DNA of 9,403 nucleotides, taken from assembly GCA_003157055.1 (NCBI GenBank), contig PMIG01000305.1, forward strand, positions 1-9,403, read 5' to 3'. Shown here in pieces: positions 7,450 to 9,403 of the stretch (position 1 is its first letter; each line of letters starts with the position of its first letter). The notes under the pieces are model-generated. The model did not search any database and was not told where the DNA came from. It worked only from the letters and a program-made list of their open reading frames with translations. The translations under genes and the position numbers were made by a program. The stretch is from Bacteroidales bacterium (GTDB lineage: Bacteria > Bacteroidota > Bacteroidia > Bacteroidales > VadinHA17).

Positions 7450-7526
7450 TCAGGTCGCCATCAAGAAAGCATAACCTGTTCCTGTTGCCCGCCTGTAATT
7501 AAAATGCTGTTCCCCGAAATATCCAT
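7450..7526 (-). pseudogene. 5' remnant of a short-chain dehydrogenase/reductase gene
   Basis: The ATG at 7526, 14 bases after the nitroreductase stop codon, is preceded by a strong AGGAGGT (7531-7537), the clearest ribosome binding site in the window. It opens MDISGNSILITGG, the usual N-terminus of DltE-like short-chain dehydrogenases. In this frame translation then changes to QQEQVMLS and stops at 7461. Restoring one G in the GGG run (GGCGGGCAACA) recovers ATGTGYAFLMAT, completing the TGxxxGxG cofactor-binding glycine motif as TGGATGTG, before a stop at 7450-7452. A normal enzyme has about 230-260 residues; almost all of it is missing here. After GYA the typical sequence would be LAE-xFLxAGN, so FLMA may reflect a further short in-frame deletion (inference). 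The gene was presumably co-transcribed with the nitroreductase. A functional 21-residue peptide is a less likely alternative. Confidence 0.75.
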
Positions 7527-7530
7527 TTCA

Positions 7531-7537
7531 ACCTCCT
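7531..7537 (-). promoter_or_regulatory. Strong Shine-Dalgarno of the broken dehydrogenase gene
   Basis: The minus strand reads AGGAGGT four bases before the ATG at 7526. Other genes here lack such a site, so it marks 7526 as a true former start codon and indicates translation coupled to the nitroreductase, whose stop codon is at 7541-7543. Confidence 0.7.
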
Positions 7538-7540
7538 TTT

Positions 7541-8233
7541 TTATTTGGCCGGATATCCGACACTCTGTCCGAAAAGAGCTCTTTGTCCGGCATTCAGCTT
7601 TAATTTTGCAGTCAACTCGGGTTTATTGCAGTTATGGAACCAGGCTGCAAGACCTTTTGCGGCGGCGAATAAATAGACATTGCCCGCTATGAGACCCGTA
7701 TCGGCATAGTAATACGACTTTTGAATCTCAGGGTCCAGAAGTCCAGGCTCCCGGTAACCTGATGTATTTTCAAGCTTATTCATATCGGCAACATATATCA
7801 GACGAACAGGAGCTTTGTCACCTGACCCGGCCTGACCTTTTCCGATGGCCAGCCTGCGATGGTCTCCGGCGATGACCGGCACTAGCCTGTGCCGAGAGGC
7901 ATTATAAAGATAAATTCCTTCCTTAAGGGCGACATAAATGTCAATTTCCTGGGAATTGCTTGCGGAGGCCGCTGTTCTCCCGGGTATTCCGAAAGGACCT
8001 TTTTTACGGTTCACCCCGTATGCTGCCCAGAGCAGATCTGAAAGCATCTGAATGGAGAGTTCTCTATCACTTATTTCCCTGATGCTCCTTCTTTTTTGCA
8101 AGGCCTGCATTACAGACTTCCCGGTATCGGAACCGGGCTTCAGCAATATGACCGGCTTCTGAAACTGCACGGAAATCTTTCCTTTTGGCAGGGAAGTTTC
8201 AATAGCTTTTTTTTCAATTCTTTTTCTGATCAT
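7541..8233 (-). CDS. Nitroreductase-family FMN-dependent oxidoreductase (SagB/ThcOx-like)
   Basis: A 230-residue protein with the nitroreductase fold signature. RRSIR (48-52) is the N-terminal basic motif that contacts the FMN phosphate. GRTAASASNSQ (85-95) corresponds to the P-S-x-x-N-x-Q flavin-binding segment. GLIAGNVYLFAAAKGLAAWF (180-199) is the family's helix leading to the dimer and flavin site, and VGYP (225-228) closes the domain. The pattern IYLYNASRHRLVPV (107-120) resembles the SagB-type subgroup. Family members use NAD(P)H and FMN to reduce nitro compounds, quinones or flavins, or oxidise azolines; the substrate here cannot be told. No signal peptide is seen, so it is probably cytoplasmic. 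A -7-like TACTTTTA box lies at 8264-8271, but its nearest TTTG is 25 bases further up. The following gene is a broken dehydrogenase, probably once its operon partner. It is divergent from the pseudouridine synthase. Confidence 0.9.
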   Translation of the reverse strand: MIRKRIEKKAIETSLPKGKISVQFQKPVILLKPGSDTGKSVMQALQKRRSIREISDRELSIQMLSDLLWAAYGVNRKKGPFGIPGRTAASASNSQEIDIYVALKEGIYLYNASRHRLVPVIAGDHRRLAIGKGQAGSGDKAPVRLIYVADMNKLENTSGYREPGLLDPEIQKSYYYADTGLIAGNVYLFAAAKGLAAWFHNCNKPELTAKLKLNAGQRALFGQSVGYPAK

Positions 8234-8343
8234 ATCAACTTTAAGGTATCAGATATTTGACATTAAAAGTACACATTTTACTGGTTGAATATGCTGCAAA
8301 ACCAGCCCAAACTGCAAGACAAAAATAATTCTTACCTTTTCCC

Positions 8344-9237
8344 TTGATTTTAAACCATCCCGGCCCATTGAAGATAACTGTCAAAAAACCGCTTACCCTG
8401 ATGGAATTCCTTACGGAACAATATCCTGATTCACCGCGGACAAGGATAAAAAAGCTGCTGCATAGCGGAACCATTCGGATAAACGAAAGACCAGTTACGC
8501 TGCATTCTTATAAGCTGATACCAGGAGATGTCGTTGAAGTCAACAAGCAGGCAGGTAATGCAGCAAGGGCCGGATTGCCTTTTCCTGTTTTATTTGAAGA
8601 CAATGATATTATAGTAGTGGATAAGCCTGCCGGCACATCGACGTCAAGCACCGATGGAAGCATTAGCATCCAGGAGATTCTCTCCGAATATTTAAAGAGA
8701 CAGAGCAAGGGAAAATATAAAGCATACGTTGTGCATCGTCTCGATAAAGAAGTATCGGGCGTGCTTCTTTTTGCAAAGACGCATGAGGCAATGGAGACTA
8801 TCAAGGAAAAATGGGAAGACACGGAGAAACATTACTATGCGCTCGTTGAGGGGATCCCGGATAAGGCTGAAGATACAATTCAGAGCTGGCTTCTTGAGGA
8901 TAAGTCACAAAAGGTTCATTCTGTAAGCGAATTGCCCGAAGCAAAATTTTCAATCACAAATTACACTACTATAAAGGAAGTAAACAATAACACTCTTCTT
9001 GATATCAAGACAGATACAGGAAGAAAAAACCAGATAAGAGTTCATCTTTCGGATATCGGATGCCCTATCGTTGGCGATAGGAAATATGGAGCTTCGGCTG
9101 AATTCAAAAGACGCATAAGACTTCATGCATATTTTTTATCGTTTCCCCATCCTGCTGATGGCCGGACCATAACAGTGAAGTCACCTATGCCTGACGGATT
9201 TCTTACGCTTAAACTGAAGGATGAGCATTATAAGTAA
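8344..9237 (+). CDS. RluA-family RNA pseudouridine synthase with N-terminal S4 domain
   Basis: Converts uridine to pseudouridine in structured RNA, usually ribosomal RNA; the exact site cannot be assigned. The S4-type RNA-binding domain covers about residues 18-67 (RTRIKKLLHSGTIRIN at 32-47, IPGDVVEV at 59-66). The catalytic domain begins near FEDNDIIVVDKPAG (84-97) and contains the signature HRLDKEVSGVLLFAKT (131-146) with catalytic Asp134, then GRKNQIRVHLSDIGCPIVGD (226-245) and RLHAYFLSFPHP (259-270). All expected motifs are present and the length of 297 residues is normal. No ATG precedes the S4 domain: an in-frame stop lies at 8326-8328, and the possible starts are TTG at 8344, TTG at 8368 (MKITVKKP) or ATG at 8401, which would cut into the S4 domain. 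A TACCTTTT box at 8333-8340 would, if real, favour 8368. It diverges from the nitroreductase gene. Confidence 0.93.
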   Translation: MILNHPGPLKITVKKPLTLMEFLTEQYPDSPRTRIKKLLHSGTIRINERPVTLHSYKLIPGDVVEVNKQAGNAARAGLPFPVLFEDNDIIVVDKPAGTSTSSTDGSISIQEILSEYLKRQSKGKYKAYVVHRLDKEVSGVLLFAKTHEAMETIKEKWEDTEKHYYALVEGIPDKAEDTIQSWLLEDKSQKVHSVSELPEAKFSITNYTTIKEVNNNTLLDIKTDTGRKNQIRVHLSDIGCPIVGDRKYGASAEFKRRIRLHAYFLSFPHPADGRTITVKSPMPDGFLTLKLKDEHYK

Positions 9238-9269
9238 GGTACAAAGGTACAAAGGTGCAAAGGTGCAAA
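9238..9269. repeat. Tandem octamer repeat directly after the pseudouridine synthase stop
   Basis: Four perfect-length 8-bp units stand head to tail: GGTACAAA twice, then GGTGCAAA twice. The first begins at the base after the stop codon, and a degenerate fifth unit (AGACGAAA) may follow at 9270. The pattern of two pairs of identical units suggests slippage or stepwise duplication. Similar short GGTnCAAA tracts are, from memory, common between genes in Bacteroidetes genomes; they are not CRISPR repeats, since there are no spacers. Confidence 0.85.
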
Positions 9270-9403
9270 AGACGAAAAATTTCAGGGTGTTCAAGTGTTA
9301 ATATCTGCTTTTAAAATGAGTATCCTTATTGATTGATAAGATAGAATGTTTTTATCTATGACAGATCTTTTTTTTAAAATCGCGTTTATTGATACTAGGA
9401 TTG

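Noticed and set aside
8281..8305. Inverted repeat CTGGTT/AACCAG in the divergent intergenic region
   Set aside because: A six-base stem with a 13-base loop is easily found by chance; no basis for calling it an operator.
9238..9269. Octamer array as a CRISPR or integration-site element
   Set aside because: Units are 8 bp with no spacers, and there are no cas or integrase genes nearby.
9346..9403. Possible new plus-strand gene start (MFLSMTDLF...) open to the right edge
   Set aside because: Only 19 codons are visible, with no ribosome binding site or recognisable motif.

Overview
The window looks like chromosomal DNA of a Bacteroidota member, probably Bacteroidales or a related order. The base composition is moderately AT-rich. 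Most genes lack a Shine-Dalgarno sequence, several starts are preceded by TAnnTTTG-like -7 boxes, and the protein families (WD40-caspase fusions, a DUF362 protein with an N-terminal membrane anchor, an aromatic-rich exported protein of Bacteroidetes type, an S4/RluA synthase) are common in that phylum. This assignment is inferred from gene content and was not tested by a search.

Layout, left to right: a membrane-anchored DUF362 gene on the minus strand runs off the left edge (1-1287). A small DUF2177 membrane protein diverges from it (1477-1872, plus). The window is dominated by a 1319-residue exported protein (2031-5990, plus) with about sixteen WD40-type blades, a conserved linker, a predicted beta-sandwich and a C-terminal caspase/metacaspase-like peptidase that carries an EF-hand-like loop. 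A 12-bp hairpin (6028-6055) separates it from a convergent minus-strand gene for an exported, low-complexity, repeat-bearing protein (6083-7372). Further right is a minus-strand nitroreductase (7541-8233). Just downstream of it lies the broken first part of a short-chain dehydrogenase gene (7450-7526). An RluA-type pseudouridine synthase (8344-9237, plus) diverges from the nitroreductase, and a tandem octamer repeat touches its stop codon.

The genes do not form one obvious pathway. Most are single transcription units, divergent or convergent to their neighbours. The one likely former operon is nitroreductase plus dehydrogenase, where the second gene has decayed to a stub of about 77 bp that still has a strong ribosome binding site. 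Two proteins, the WD40-caspase and the aromatic-rich protein, carry export signals and acidic loops resembling calcium-binding sites, and they are encoded tail to tail; a functional link is speculation.

No gene-free stretch exceeds 300 bases. The gaps are 1288-1476, 1873-2030, 5991-6082, 7373-7540 (contains the dehydrogenase stub), 8234-8343 and 9238-9403. Apart from the sites listed, I see nothing in them. The last 130 bases hold no supportable gene. I found no tRNA, rRNA, CRISPR array, insertion sequence or attachment site.
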